NCBI GenBank assembly: GCA_036008175.1
Contig: DASYOB010000106.1
Coordinates: forward strand, 1-64,000
Source of the DNA: DATARH01 sp036008175
GTDB taxonomy: Bacteria; Pseudomonadota; Alphaproteobacteria; ATCC43930; CGMCC-115725
Length of the DNA stretch: 64,000 nucleotides
Reading direction: 5' to 3'
This document shows positions 35,090-42,952 of this stretch, piece by piece. The notes beneath the pieces are model-generated. The model was not told the DNA's origin. It was given only the letters and a program-made list of their open reading frames with translations, and did not search any database. Position numbers and translations under genes: made by a program. Positions within the stretch are counted from its first letter, which is position 1. Every line of letters starts with the position of its first letter.

Positions 35090-35816
35090 GGTTCATGGCG
35101 ATCCTCTTTCCGATGTAAGTCCAGAAATCCGCTAGCTGCAAAACGCTAGACGGCCTTTTTGGTTGAAACAGTGGGTCTTCCTTGATTTTCTTAAGCGGAA
35201 AATATCTTGATTGTTCATCATCATGGAGAGGGCTTTGCAGATAGTTCTGCGCAAATCGCAAATGAGAGCGCATACGGTGATTATCTTCAACAATCATCAT
35301 ACAAATCTCAGTAGGAGCATTCTGACGCATCCAAAGATCAACCTTCATAGCGCATGCACTAAATGTTACAGCATGCGCGGCAATTATTTCTCCTTCTTTA
35401 GTCAAGTTCGCGCGAATAGCCGGATCTGAGGGAAATTTTGCGCGCTCGCAAATTCCGATTGCGAGGCAAAGCCCATATCTGTGCGAAATTGCAGCTATTT
35501 CGTCCGCGATCTCTAGCCTACGCGATAGCGGCCAGTCGGGATTGTTTTTGGTGAAGACGGCCCCACCCCAATTGAACAAGTGCGTGGCATGAAAAACAAA
35601 AGTGGGCCAATGCACCTCAGGAATGTGTCTCTTAACTAGCTTGTCTAAGGCTCGCTCTACAGCAACGAGTTGCTTGTCGGCATGAACGATTACAGCCCCG
35701 ACCGTCAGAATCGGTTCTTCCTTCGGATTCCCGATACCCGCTTCATCGACATAGACAAGACGCACCAGAACATCTCCCTCTAGGGAATGTCCGGAAAGGC
35801 TCCGGGGCGCGCTCAT
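35007..35816 (-). CDS. IS passenger: DUF3800 protein
   Basis: 269 aa. LVRLVYVDEAGIG near the N-terminus is the DUF3800 signature (YxDExG), and a late region VEDNHRMRSHLRF followed by LQLADFWTYIGKRI matches the family's second half (the QLADxxAY-type motif). The family is predicted to have an RNase H-like fold and is frequent in mobile and defence-rich DNA; no activity is established. It reads inward from the right end of the element, opposite to the transposase, and its start lies 57 nt inside the right inverted repeat. Confidence 0.82.
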   Translation of the reverse strand: MSAPRSLSGHSLEGDVLVRLVYVDEAGIGNPKEEPILTVGAVIVHADKQLVAVERALDKLVKRHIPEVHWPTFVFHATHLFNWGGAVFTKNNPDWPLSRRLEIADEIAAISHRYGLCLAIGICERAKFPSDPAIRANLTKEGEIIAAHAVTFSACAMKVDLWMRQNAPTEICMMIVEDNHRMRSHLRFAQNYLQSPLHDDEQSRYFPLKKIKEDPLFQPKRPSSVLQLADFWTYIGKRIAMNPSDDRWHRFYEPMKPHVWEPFQQGLPS

Positions 35817-35873
35817 TGCACACCTCGGGCATCATAACCTATAGTGGGTGGGGTTGCGAAGTGTAACGTCGCC

Positions 35874-35881
35874 ATCCGGAT
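35874..35881. repeat. Right target-site duplication of the IS1595 element
   Basis: ATCCGGAT directly after the right inverted repeat, identical to 33372-33379. Joining the flanks through a single copy restores a continuous sequence upstream of the LLM gene. Confidence 0.88.
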
Positions 35882-35942
35882 TTGTCAAACGGATTTTGCT
35901 GCGGCGGAATACGGATCCGCTGCACCTAGGGAGACCCGTTGA

Positions 35943-36770
35943 ATGAGAGTGCATGTCGTCAATGTGATGCGCCCGGCGCCGGGGGAGACCGGGCGCACGC
36001 TCGACCGCTTCGCCGGTTTCGCGCGGGGGGTCGAGGAGCGCGGCTTCGCCGGCCTCTGGGTCACCGACTCGTTCGGCCGCGGCCGCCCGACCTTGGACCC
36101 GATCGTATTGATGAGCGTCACCGCCGCGGTGACGCACAAGATCGAGATCGGCACCTGCGTGTTGCAGGTGCCGGTGCGGCACCCGGTCGAGCTGGCGCAC
36201 CGCATCCAGGCATTGCACGCCTTGACCGGCGACCGGCTGATGCTCGGAATCGGCTGCGGCTCGACGCAGGCGGATTTCGACCTGGTCGGCGCCGATTACG
36301 AAGCGCGGTTCAAGACGCTGATGCCGGCGCTCGACACGATGCGCCGGGCCTGGCGCGGCGAGAAGCTGGACGGCGGGAAGCTGACCCCGTGGCCCGGCAC
36401 CGAGGGCGGCCCGGCGGTATTGCTCGGCGCCTGGCGCAACAAGCGCTGGATCGTCTATTCGGCCGAGCAGTGCGCCGGCTGGATCGCCTCGGGGCTTTAT
36501 CCGAAGCCGGAAGAGCTGGAAGCCGGCATCAAGTTCTACCGCGGCGCCGGCGGGAAGCGGGCCATCCTGTCCAATGTCATCGTCGACCTGAAGGGCAACG
36601 CCGAGGACATGCCGCTCGGCGGCAAGGCATCGGTGATGCTAACCGGCGACGAGGCGGCGGCGCGGAAGACATTGCAGTGGATCCGCGATGTCGGCTTCGA
36701 CGACGTCTTGTGCATGACCCGGATCGACGATCTCGACGATCTCGCCCGGGTTCGCGACGCGGCGGGGTGA
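35943..36770 (+). CDS. LLM class (luciferase-like) flavin-dependent oxidoreductase
   Basis: 275 aa with AGGGAGA before the ATG. A luciferase-like TIM barrel: GLWVTDSFGRGRPTLDPI, then EIGTCVLQVPVRHPVELAHRI and RLMLGIGCGSTQADF, the usual strand-helix pattern of F420- or FMN-dependent members. The substrate cannot be told, and whether the cofactor is F420 or FMN is not visible. It lies 61 bp right of the IS element, so its promoter region may have been changed by the insertion. Confidence 0.85.
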   Translation: MRVHVVNVMRPAPGETGRTLDRFAGFARGVEERGFAGLWVTDSFGRGRPTLDPIVLMSVTAAVTHKIEIGTCVLQVPVRHPVELAHRIQALHALTGDRLMLGIGCGSTQADFDLVGADYEARFKTLMPALDTMRRAWRGEKLDGGKLTPWPGTEGGPAVLLGAWRNKRWIVYSAEQCAGWIASGLYPKPEELEAGIKFYRGAGGKRAILSNVIVDLKGNAEDMPLGGKASVMLTGDEAAARKTLQWIRDVGFDDVLCMTRIDDLDDLARVRDAAG

Positions 36771-36781
36771 TTCTCTTGCGC

Positions 36782-36867
36782 GTCATTGCGAGCAAAGCGA
36801 AGCAATCTCGTGCCGATTTACCCCCTTTCCACCGAGATTGCTTTGTCGCTACGCTCCTCGCAATGAC
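36782..36867. repeat. Palindromic repeat, ends GTCATTGCGAG/CTCGCAATGAC
   Basis: An 86-bp inverted repeat between the LLM and deformylase genes. Outer arms are GTCATTGCGAG (36782-36792) and CTCGCAATGAC (36857-36867); inner parts contain AAGCAATCTCG and CGAGATTGCTT. Same family as 37447, 39819 and 61688. Confidence 0.85.
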
Positions 36868-36918
36868 GACACAGCCGGAACATTGACGGCCGAAGCGCCG
36901 CCGCTTACCTAGCCCGTC

Positions 36919-37443
36919 ATGGCACTCCTACCGATCATTACCGCGCCCGATCCGCGGCTCAAAATCAAGGCGAAGCCGGTCGCCGAGGTCGACGCCAAGG
37001 TGCGCCGGCTGATGGACGACATGGTCGAGACGATGTACCACGCGATCGGCATCGGCCTCGCCGCGCCGCAGGTCGGGGTGGCTGAGCGCGTTCTCGTTAT
37101 CGATGTCGCGCGCGAGGGCGAGAAGCCGCAGCCGCTGCGCATCGCCAACCCCGAGATCCTGTGGCGCTCCGAAGAGATGATGACGGCGAACGAGGGCTGC
37201 CTGTCCTTGCCCGAGCACTACGCCGATGTCGAGCGACCGGCGGCGATCCGGCTGCGCTATCTCGACCATGAGAACGAGATCCGCGAGATCGAGGCCAAGG
37301 GCCTGCTCGCGACCTGCCTGCAGCACGAGATCGACCATCTCGACGGCGTGTTGTTTGTCGATCACATCTCGACGCTGAAGCGCGGCATGATCTTGAGGAA
37401 GCTCGCCAAGAGCAAACGCAGCCGCGCGCTCCAGCCGGCTTAA
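36919..37443 (+). CDS. def: Peptide deformylase (second copy)
   Basis: 174 aa, the standard length. Motifs are GIGLAAPQVG, EGCLSLPE with the metal-ligand Cys, and QHEIDHLDGVLF with the two His and catalytic Glu. The order def-fmt on the same strand is the usual housekeeping arrangement, so this copy is probably the main deformylase. A palindromic repeat starts 4 nt after its stop. Confidence 0.97.
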   Translation: MALLPIITAPDPRLKIKAKPVAEVDAKVRRLMDDMVETMYHAIGIGLAAPQVGVAERVLVIDVAREGEKPQPLRIANPEILWRSEEMMTANEGCLSLPEHYADVERPAAIRLRYLDHENEIREIEAKGLLATCLQHEIDHLDGVLFVDHISTLKRGMILRKLAKSKRSRALQPA

Positions 37444-37446
37444 CCC

Positions 37447-37528
37447 GTCGAGATTGCTTCGTCGCGCCCGGCGCTCCTCGCAATGACAAGACAGGTGCCG
37501 TCATTGCGAGCGAAGCGAAGCAATCTCG
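37447..37528. repeat. Palindromic repeat, ends GTCGAGATTGC/GCAATCTCG
   Basis: An 82-bp repeat between def and fmt made of the same two units as 36782 but in the opposite arrangement: CGAGATTGCTTCG (37449-37461) outermost with CGAAGCAATCTCG (37516-37528), and the GCAATGAC/GTCATTGC parts innermost. Confidence 0.85.
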
Positions 37529-37541
37529 CCCAGGACTGGGT

Positions 37542-38489
37542 ATGACCGCGCCGCTGTCGCTGGTTTTCATGGGGACGCCGGAATTTGCCGCGACGACCCT
37601 CGCCGCGCTGATCGCGGCCGGGCATCGCATCGCCGCCGTTTATACCCAGCCGCCGCGTCCGGCCGGGCGCGGGCACCGGCTGCAGCCGTCGCCGGTGCAG
37701 GCGCTCGCGGAATCGCACGGACTGCCGGTGCGCTGCCCGGCGAGCCTGCGCAATGCCGAGGCGCAGGCCGCGTTCGCCGCGCTCGGCGCCGATGCCGCAA
37801 TCGTTGCGGCTTATGGCCTAATCCTGCCAAAGCCGATCCTCGACGCGCCGCGGCTCGGCTGCCTCAATGTCCACGCGTCGCTGCTGCCGCGCTGGCGCGG
37901 CGCGGCGCCGATCCAGCGGGCGATCCTCGCCGGCGATCGCGAGACCGGCATCACGATCATGCAGATGGACGAGGGGCTCGACACCGGGCCGATCCTGCTG
38001 CAGGAGGCGATCCCGATCGGCCCGAAGACGACCGCCGGCGAACTGACCGAACAGCTCGCCGGACTCGGCGGAAGGCTGGTGATCGAAGGCCTCGACGGGG
38101 TCGCCGCCGGCCGGCTCACCGCTCGCCCGCAACCGACGGAAGGCGTCACCTACGCCAGCAAGCTGCGGCGCGAGGAGGCAGAGCTCGATTGGCGCCAGCC
38201 GGCCGCACAGCTCGAACGCCAGGTGCGCGCCTTCGACCCGTGGCCAGGCGCGTTCTTTTTCGCGCGCGAGGAACGCATCCGCGTGCTGTGGGCCGAAGCC
38301 GAGGCGCAAACTACCGATGCCCCACCGGGCGCCGTGCTCGACGGGCGGCTGTCGATTGCCTGCGGCGAGGGGTTGCTGCGCCCGCTACGGTTGCAGCGCC
38401 CCGGCCGCGCCGCGCTCGACGTTGCCGACTTTCTGCGCGGCTTTGCGCTGCCACCCGGGACCGTATTGCCGTGCCCCGCTACAAGCTGA
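37542..38489 (+). CDS. fmt: Methionyl-tRNA formyltransferase
   Basis: 315 aa. LVFMGTPEFAATTL at the start, GCLNVHASLLPRWRGAAPIQ with the catalytic Asn/His region, and GITIMQMDEGLDTGPIL are diagnostic. It formylates initiator Met-tRNA, the step reversed by the neighbouring deformylase. The start lies 13 nt after the repeat, so the repeat is in its leader. It overlaps truA by 19 nt. Confidence 0.97.
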   Translation: MTAPLSLVFMGTPEFAATTLAALIAAGHRIAAVYTQPPRPAGRGHRLQPSPVQALAESHGLPVRCPASLRNAEAQAAFAALGADAAIVAAYGLILPKPILDAPRLGCLNVHASLLPRWRGAAPIQRAILAGDRETGITIMQMDEGLDTGPILLQEAIPIGPKTTAGELTEQLAGLGGRLVIEGLDGVAAGRLTARPQPTEGVTYASKLRREEAELDWRQPAAQLERQVRAFDPWPGAFFFAREERIRVLWAEAEAQTTDAPPGAVLDGRLSIACGEGLLRPLRLQRPGRAALDVADFLRGFALPPGTVLPCPATS

Positions 38490-39226
38490 CGATCGAATAC
38501 GACGGCACCGGCTTTGTCGGCTGGCAGCGGCAGGCGAACGGGCTGTCGATTCAGGAGGCGCTGGAAACCGCGTTGCAGCGGTTTTGCGGCGAGGCGCTGA
38601 CCGTGTTCGGCGCCGGGCGCACCGATGCCGGGGTGCATGCGCTGGCGCAGGTCGCGCATGTCGATCTCGCGCGCGAGGCGGATCCCGAAACCATCCGCGG
38701 CGCCGTCAATCATCACCTGCGCCCGCATGCGATCAGCGTTCTGTCGGCCGAACCGGCGCCGCCCGGCTTCGACGCGCGGCTGTCGGCGAGGATGCGCCAT
38801 TACCGCTACCGCATCCTCAACCGGCGGGCGCCGTCGGCATTGGAGCGCGGCCTGGTCTGGCATGTCGCGCCGCCGCTCGATGCCGCGGCGATGGCGGAAG
38901 GCGCACGTCATCTCATTGGCCATCACGATTTCACGACCTTTCGGGATTCGCTGTGCCAAGCGAAATCGCCGGTGAAGACGCTCGACGCGCTGGAGGTGAG
39001 CCGGTCCGGCGAGGAGATCCAGATCGAGGCGCGGGCGCGCTCGTTCCTGCACCACCAGGTCCGCAACATGGCCGGCACCTTGAAGCTGGTCGGTCTCGGG
39101 CATTGGCGGCCCGAGGATGTCGCCCGCGCGCTCCTCGCCCGCGACCGTCGCGCCGGCGGCCCGACCGCGCCGGCGCAAGGGCTCACCCTCGTCGCGGTCG
39201 GCTACGAACGGCCGAGCCTATATTAA
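38471..39226 (+). CDS. truA: tRNA pseudouridine(38-40) synthase TruA
   Basis: 251 aa from GTG 38471, giving the normal start MPRYKLTIEYDGTGFVGWQ. The catalytic Asp52 is in FGAGRTDAGVHA, and FLHHQVRNMAGTL and YERP near the end are conserved. It forms pseudouridine in the anticodon arm. It overlaps fmt, so translation is likely coupled. Its stop overlaps by 4 nt the stop of the convergent membrane-protein gene. Confidence 0.97.
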   Translation: MPRYKLTIEYDGTGFVGWQRQANGLSIQEALETALQRFCGEALTVFGAGRTDAGVHALAQVAHVDLAREADPETIRGAVNHHLRPHAISVLSAEPAPPGFDARLSARMRHYRYRILNRRAPSALERGLVWHVAPPLDAAAMAEGARHLIGHHDFTTFRDSLCQAKSPVKTLDALEVSRSGEEIQIEARARSFLHHQVRNMAGTLKLVGLGHWRPEDVARALLARDRRAGGPTAPAQGLTLVAVGYERPSLY

Positions 39227-39798
39227 TAGAGACTCTCGGCGACCCGGCTCAGCGCGGTGCCGAGCACCAGATCGATCAGCACGACGAGGATTGCCTGCAC
39301 CCCCGGGATCGCCAGCGCCACTCGGGCGATGTACCACTCGTAGACCATGACGGCGATCGCGGCGGCGAGCCCGGCAATGTCCGCCGCCGTTCCCGACAGG
39401 ATGCCGGTTGCGATGTCGAGCCCGACGATCAAGAACAGCACCGTTTGCGGTATCTGGCACCAATTGTAGGCGACCATTAACGCGAAGAAGCGGTTCTCGC
39501 GGCCAAGGCCGCGGCAGAGCGGCAGTACTAAGAGCGGAAAGGCGGTCCACGAGATCACATAGGCGATGGTCTCGACCGCGACGATGGTGCCGATCCCCGA
39601 GGCGGCCCATTGCGGCTCGGTCACACGAAAGGCCAGGAGGATCAGGTATAGCGGATAGCAGATCAGCGCGGCGCGGAACGAGCGCCAGAAGCCGTCGAGC
39701 GAGGCGTCGAAAAAACCGAGCCCGCGGGCGTCGCCGCGCGCCAGCTTCAAGGCGCCGCCGATCGCCAGCTGGGTTTCGGTCCAGGCCGAAACGGTCAT
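39223..39798 (-). CDS. Membrane protein of unknown function
   Basis: 191 aa with about four or five hydrophobic segments from residue 42 on (AALICYPLYLILLAF; ETIAYVISWTAFPLLVLPL; YNWCQIPQTVLFLIVGLDI; VALAIPGVQAILVVLIDLVL). The N-terminal 35 aa are soluble with an amphipathic LDGFWRSFRA. No known family that I recognise; such YIP1-like small membrane proteins are often unannotated. It converges with truA, sharing 4 nt. Confidence 0.72.
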   Translation of the reverse strand: MTVSAWTETQLAIGGALKLARGDARGLGFFDASLDGFWRSFRAALICYPLYLILLAFRVTEPQWAASGIGTIVAVETIAYVISWTAFPLLVLPLCRGLGRENRFFALMVAYNWCQIPQTVLFLIVGLDIATGILSGTAADIAGLAAAIAVMVYEWYIARVALAIPGVQAILVVLIDLVLGTALSRVAESLY

Positions 39799-39818
39799 TC
39801 TACCGCTCTGGAAGGGGT

Positions 39819-39905
39819 GTCATTGCGAGGAGCGAACGCGACGAAGCAATCTCGCTGAGGTGAGGATAAGTTGGCGCGAGATTGCTTCGCTTCGCTCGCA
39901 ATGAC
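39819..39905. repeat. Palindromic repeat, ends GTCATTGCGAG/CTCGCAATGAC
   Basis: An 87-bp inverted repeat between the membrane-protein gene and dapE, same layout as 36782: GTCATTGCGAG at 39819-39829, CTCGCAATGAC at 39895-39905, with AAGCAATCTCG/CGCGAGATTGCTT inside. Confidence 0.85.
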
Positions 39906-39909
39906 ACCA

Positions 39910-41106
39910 CTACTGAGCACTGCCGGCGAAAAAGCGGTCGAGAAAGGCTTCGTAGATCGCGGTCAGGTTGGTGATGTCGTCGATCTCGACCCGCTCGTCG
40001 ATCTTGTGCATGGTCTGCCCGACGAGGCCGAATTCGGCGACCGGGCAATGCGCGTGGATGAAGCGCGCGTCGGAAGTGCCGCCGGTGGTGCTGAGCTCTG
40101 GGGCGCGACCGGTGACCGCGCCGATCGCAGCGCTGAGGCATTCGCTGACCACCCCGGGCGGCACCAGGAAGCTTTCGCCGCTGACTTCCCAATCTAGCCG
40201 ATACTTGCCGTCAACTCCGGTCAGCCGCTCGGTGACCCAGGCCTTCAGCTTGTCGCTGGTCCACCGGTCGTTGAAGCGGATGTTGAAGGTGGCGCGGGCG
40301 CTGCCAGGGATCACGTTCGTCGCCGGGTTGCCGATGTCGATGGTTGTGACCTGAAGTCCCGAGGCCTGGAAATGCTCGGTGCCGCCGTCGAGCGGCTCGG
40401 CGGTCAATGCCCCGAGCAGCTGGACGAGCCGGTGCGCGGCGTTGTCGGCGAGGTGCGGGTAGGCGACATGACCCTGCACCCCCTCGACGGTGAGCCGCCC
40501 GGTCATGCTGCCGCGCCGGCCGATCTTGATCATGTCGCCGAGCACTTGCGCCGAGGTCGGCTCGCCGACGACGCAGGCGTCGAGCGTTTCGCCGCGCTGG
40601 CGCAGCCATTCCAGCACCTTTTTGGTGCCGTTGACCGCCACGCCCTCTTCGTCGCCGGTAATCAACAGGCTGATCGAGCCGGTAAAGCCGGCTCCGCGCG
40701 TGGCGAGAAACCGCTCGGCGGCGGCGATGAAGGCGGCAATCGCGCCCTTCATGTCGACCGCGCCGCGCCCGCACAGCGCGCCGTCTTTTATGGTGGCGGC
40801 GAACGGCTCGAACGACCAGGCATCGGCGGCACCGGTCGGAACCACATCGGTATGGCCGGCAAAACACAAATTCGGCCGTCCCTTGCCCCAACGCGCGTAC
40901 AGGTTCGCGATCGGCTCGGTCTTCTCACCGTTAGGACCTTCCTCGGCGAAGGTCAGCGGATGGCAGGCGAACCCAAGCTGCTCGAGTCGTGCCGCGACGA
41001 TGCTGAGCGCGCCCTCGTCCTTTGGCGTGACGCTCGGCCGACGGATCAGCTCGGCGGCGAGCGCGATCGGGTCGATCGGGGCGGCATTCGGCGCCAGCTC
41101 GCTCAT
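39910..41106 (-). CDS. dapE: Succinyl-diaminopimelate desuccinylase
   Basis: 398 aa from ATG 41106, overlapping the dapD stop by 4 nt. The M20 zinc peptidase motifs are FAGHTDVVP (His85, Asp87), GRGAVDMKG (Asp118) and ITGDEEG (Glu153, Glu154). It releases succinate from N-succinyl-LL-DAP in lysine and peptidoglycan precursor synthesis. It follows dapD, the enzyme two steps earlier; dapC is not here. A palindromic repeat begins 5 bp past its stop. Confidence 0.97.
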   Translation of the reverse strand: MSELAPNAAPIDPIALAAELIRRPSVTPKDEGALSIVAARLEQLGFACHPLTFAEEGPNGEKTEPIANLYARWGKGRPNLCFAGHTDVVPTGAADAWSFEPFAATIKDGALCGRGAVDMKGAIAAFIAAAERFLATRGAGFTGSISLLITGDEEGVAVNGTKKVLEWLRQRGETLDACVVGEPTSAQVLGDMIKIGRRGSMTGRLTVEGVQGHVAYPHLADNAAHRLVQLLGALTAEPLDGGTEHFQASGLQVTTIDIGNPATNVIPGSARATFNIRFNDRWTSDKLKAWVTERLTGVDGKYRLDWEVSGESFLVPPGVVSECLSAAIGAVTGRAPELSTTGGTSDARFIHAHCPVAEFGLVGQTMHKIDERVEIDDITNLTAIYEAFLDRFFAGSAQ

Positions 41107-41960
41107 TCGCGCAGCAGCTCGTTGATCGAGGTCTTGGCGCGGGTCTGGGCGTCGACCTGCTTGACGATGACCGCGCAATAAAGGCTGGGCCCGGGGCCGC
41201 CGTCGGGCAATGGCTTGCCGGGAAGCGAGCCCGGTACGACCACCGAATAGGCCGGCACCCGCCCCAGATGGATCTCGCCGGTGGCGCGGTTGACGATCTT
41301 CGTCGTCGAGCTGATGAAGGTGCCCATCGCCAGGACGCAGCCCTTCTCGACGATGACCCCTTCGACGACTTCGCTGCGCGCGCCGATAAAGCAATCGTCC
41401 TCGACGATGACCGGCTCCGCCTGCAGCGGTTCGAGCACGCCGCCGATGCCGACCCCGCCCGACAAATGGCAGTTCTTGCCGATCTGGGCGCAGGAGCCGA
41501 CCGTCGCCCAGGTATCGACCATCGTGCCGCCGCCGACATAGGCGCCGACATTGACAAAGCTCGGCATCAACACGACTTTCGGCGCGATGTAGGCCGAGCG
41601 CCGCACGATCGCGCCGGGCACGGCGCGGAAGCCGGCGTCGCGAAAGCGGTTCGACGACCAGCCGGCGAATTTTGAGGGCACCTTGTCCCACCATTTGGCG
41701 GCGCCGCGCTCGGGATCGACCGGGCCGCCCGGGATCTCGACCATGTCATTGAGGCGGAAGGACAGCAGCACCGCCTTCTTCAGCCATTGATGCACCTGCC
41801 AGCCGCGATCGCTCGGTTCGGCGACGCGCAGCTTGCCCTCGTCGAGTCCGTCGAGCGCGGCGTCGACCGCCTCGCGCCAGGCGCCCTTGGTCGCCGGCGA
41901 GATCGTCTCGCGGGCTTCCCAGGCGGCATCGATTGTCGCGGCAAGATCGGAGTCGGTCAT
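41103..41960 (-). CDS. dapD: 2,3,4,5-tetrahydropyridine-2,6-dicarboxylate N-succinyltransferase
   Basis: 285 aa from ATG 41960. The C-terminal half is a left-handed parallel beta-helix of hexapeptide repeats (FVNVGAYVGGGTMVDTWATVGS, CHLSGGVGIGGV, EDDCFIGARSEVVEGVIVEKG read in turn). It uses succinyl-CoA to succinylate tetrahydrodipicolinate in the DAP branch of lysine synthesis. It is translationally coupled to dapE. Confidence 0.97.
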   Translation of the reverse strand: MTDSDLAATIDAAWEARETISPATKGAWREAVDAALDGLDEGKLRVAEPSDRGWQVHQWLKKAVLLSFRLNDMVEIPGGPVDPERGAAKWWDKVPSKFAGWSSNRFRDAGFRAVPGAIVRRSAYIAPKVVLMPSFVNVGAYVGGGTMVDTWATVGSCAQIGKNCHLSGGVGIGGVLEPLQAEPVIVEDDCFIGARSEVVEGVIVEKGCVLAMGTFISSTTKIVNRATGEIHLGRVPAYSVVVPGSLPGKPLPDGGPGPSLYCAVIVKQVDAQTRAKTSINELLRE

Positions 41961-42100
41961 TCGGTTCAGCCCCGAAGCTGTCCGGATAGCGGGCCGGCAC
42001 CATCGGCGAACCGGGCCCGAAGTGTCAACCGAACCCGTGTCCAGCACACAGCAATGACAGCGTGCGGGCACCCCGCCGCCTGCTGTTGCTCTCAGGCCCT

Positions 42101-42117
42101 CTCCCGCGCTGCGGGAG
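42101..42117. terminator. Hairpin after the cold-shock gene
   Basis: CTCCCGC/GCGGGAG (42101-42107/42111-42117) with a 3-nt loop, 13 nt beyond the cold-shock gene stop at 42130. No T-run follows on the minus strand, so it may be a weak or factor-assisted terminator. Confidence 0.45.
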
Positions 42118-42129
42118 GGACCTTAACCG

Positions 42130-42786
42130 TTAGCCCAGCCGAATGCCGGTCGCTTCCGGCCCCTTGTGGCCCTCGGCGATATCGACGATGACGCGCTGGC
42201 CCTCGGCGAGGTCGGCCAGCCCGGCCCGCTGCAGCGCCGAGGCATGCACGAACACGTCCTTGCCGCCGCCATCCCGGACGATGAAGCCGAAGCCCTTGGT
42301 CGCGTTGTACCATTTGACCGTGCCGGTCTCCTGGCTGGTCGGCTCCAAGGGCCCGCGTTCCTGTCGGAACGCCGGTCGCGGCGGTCGCGCCGCCTGCCCG
42401 GTGCTGGTATCGACGCTGATGACCTCGGTGATTTGCGGCCCGCGCTGCCCGGGCGCGACCCGCACCTCAAGCGTATCGCCTGGGTTGACGGATGTCGCGC
42501 CCATTCGCCCGAGCACGGTCGCATGCAAAAAGGCGTCGCCCGTCCCGTCAGCCAGCTCGACGAAGCCGAAGCCTTTCTCCGATTTGAACCATTTAACGGT
42601 TGCCTGAACCGGCGGTCCCGAGGGTTCCTCGAAGCGTGGCCTGCTGAAGCGGGGGGCGGTGCCGAAATCGCGGGGCGGCGGCTCGAAATCATGATCGTCG
42701 AAGCCGCGCCGGCGCCGTTGGCGAAAATTCCTGTCCTTGTCCAAGAGAAGGGTATCCTGATCTCGCACGCGTGATGCCACCATCAT
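42130..42786 (-). CDS. Double cold-shock-domain protein
   Basis: 218 aa from the ATG pair 42786/42783. It has two cold-shock domains: about residues 60-120 (VKWFKSEKGFGFV, then DAFLHATVL) and 150-218 (VKWYNATKGFGFIV, then DVFVHASAL), each with RNP1 (KGFGF) and RNP2 (VFVH/AFLH). A Pro/Arg-rich linker separates them and the N-terminus is charged. These bind single-stranded RNA or DNA. The double-domain form is typical of alphaproteobacteria. The start lies inside a strong hairpin (42778-42809). A TTG start at 42828 is possible. Confidence 0.87.
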   Translation of the reverse strand: MMVASRVRDQDTLLLDKDRNFRQRRRRGFDDHDFEPPPRDFGTAPRFSRPRFEEPSGPPVQATVKWFKSEKGFGFVELADGTGDAFLHATVLGRMGATSVNPGDTLEVRVAPGQRGPQITEVISVDTSTGQAARPPRPAFRQERGPLEPTSQETGTVKWYNATKGFGFIVRDGGGKDVFVHASALQRAGLADLAEGQRVIVDIAEGHKGPEATGIRLG

Positions 42787-42809
42787 GGCACATTTTTGCC
42801 ATGATGGTG
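42778..42809 (-). promoter_or_regulatory. Perfect 13-bp hairpin spanning the cold-shock gene start
   Basis: CACCATCATGGCA and TGCCATGATGGTG pair perfectly (42778-42790/42797-42809) around a 6-nt loop. On the minus strand the start codons ATGATG lie in the 3' arm, so an mRNA containing the hairpin would hide its own initiation site. No canonical ribosome-binding site is seen upstream. Could be an RNA thermosensor-like element or a protein-binding dyad. Confidence 0.6.
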
Positions 42810-42952
42810 AACGCTGATCGCCTTGCATCCCGTGAGCTGCGGGGTTGCGCCAGCCGCACGGGTTCGAGAGCCGCTAAGGGCTTGTGTTTCCGCGCGCTCC
42901 GCGCAACGTTATAGGCCAGTCAGCCGTCATTGGAATTTGAGGGAGAGCAGCC

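Larger units (their letters stand above)
33380..35873 (+). mobile_element. IS1595-family (ISXO2-type) element with three passenger genes
   Basis: A 2494-bp element. The left end GGCGACGTTACACTT and the complementary right end continue to a 25-bp inverted repeat with 2 mismatches (33380-33404/35849-35873), flanked by the 8-bp duplication ATCCGGAT. It encodes a full-length transposase (33446-34381), a zinc-ribbon coiled-coil protein, a short basic protein and an oppositely oriented DUF3800 protein. Its intact ends, intact transposase and perfect duplication point to a recent insertion between the M20 hydrolase and the LLM gene. Confidence 0.92.

Noticed and set aside
41107..41694. Extension of the dapE frame upstream by 195 codons
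   Set aside because: It overlaps dapD in another frame; dapE has an ATG at 41106 with the usual ATGA overlap.
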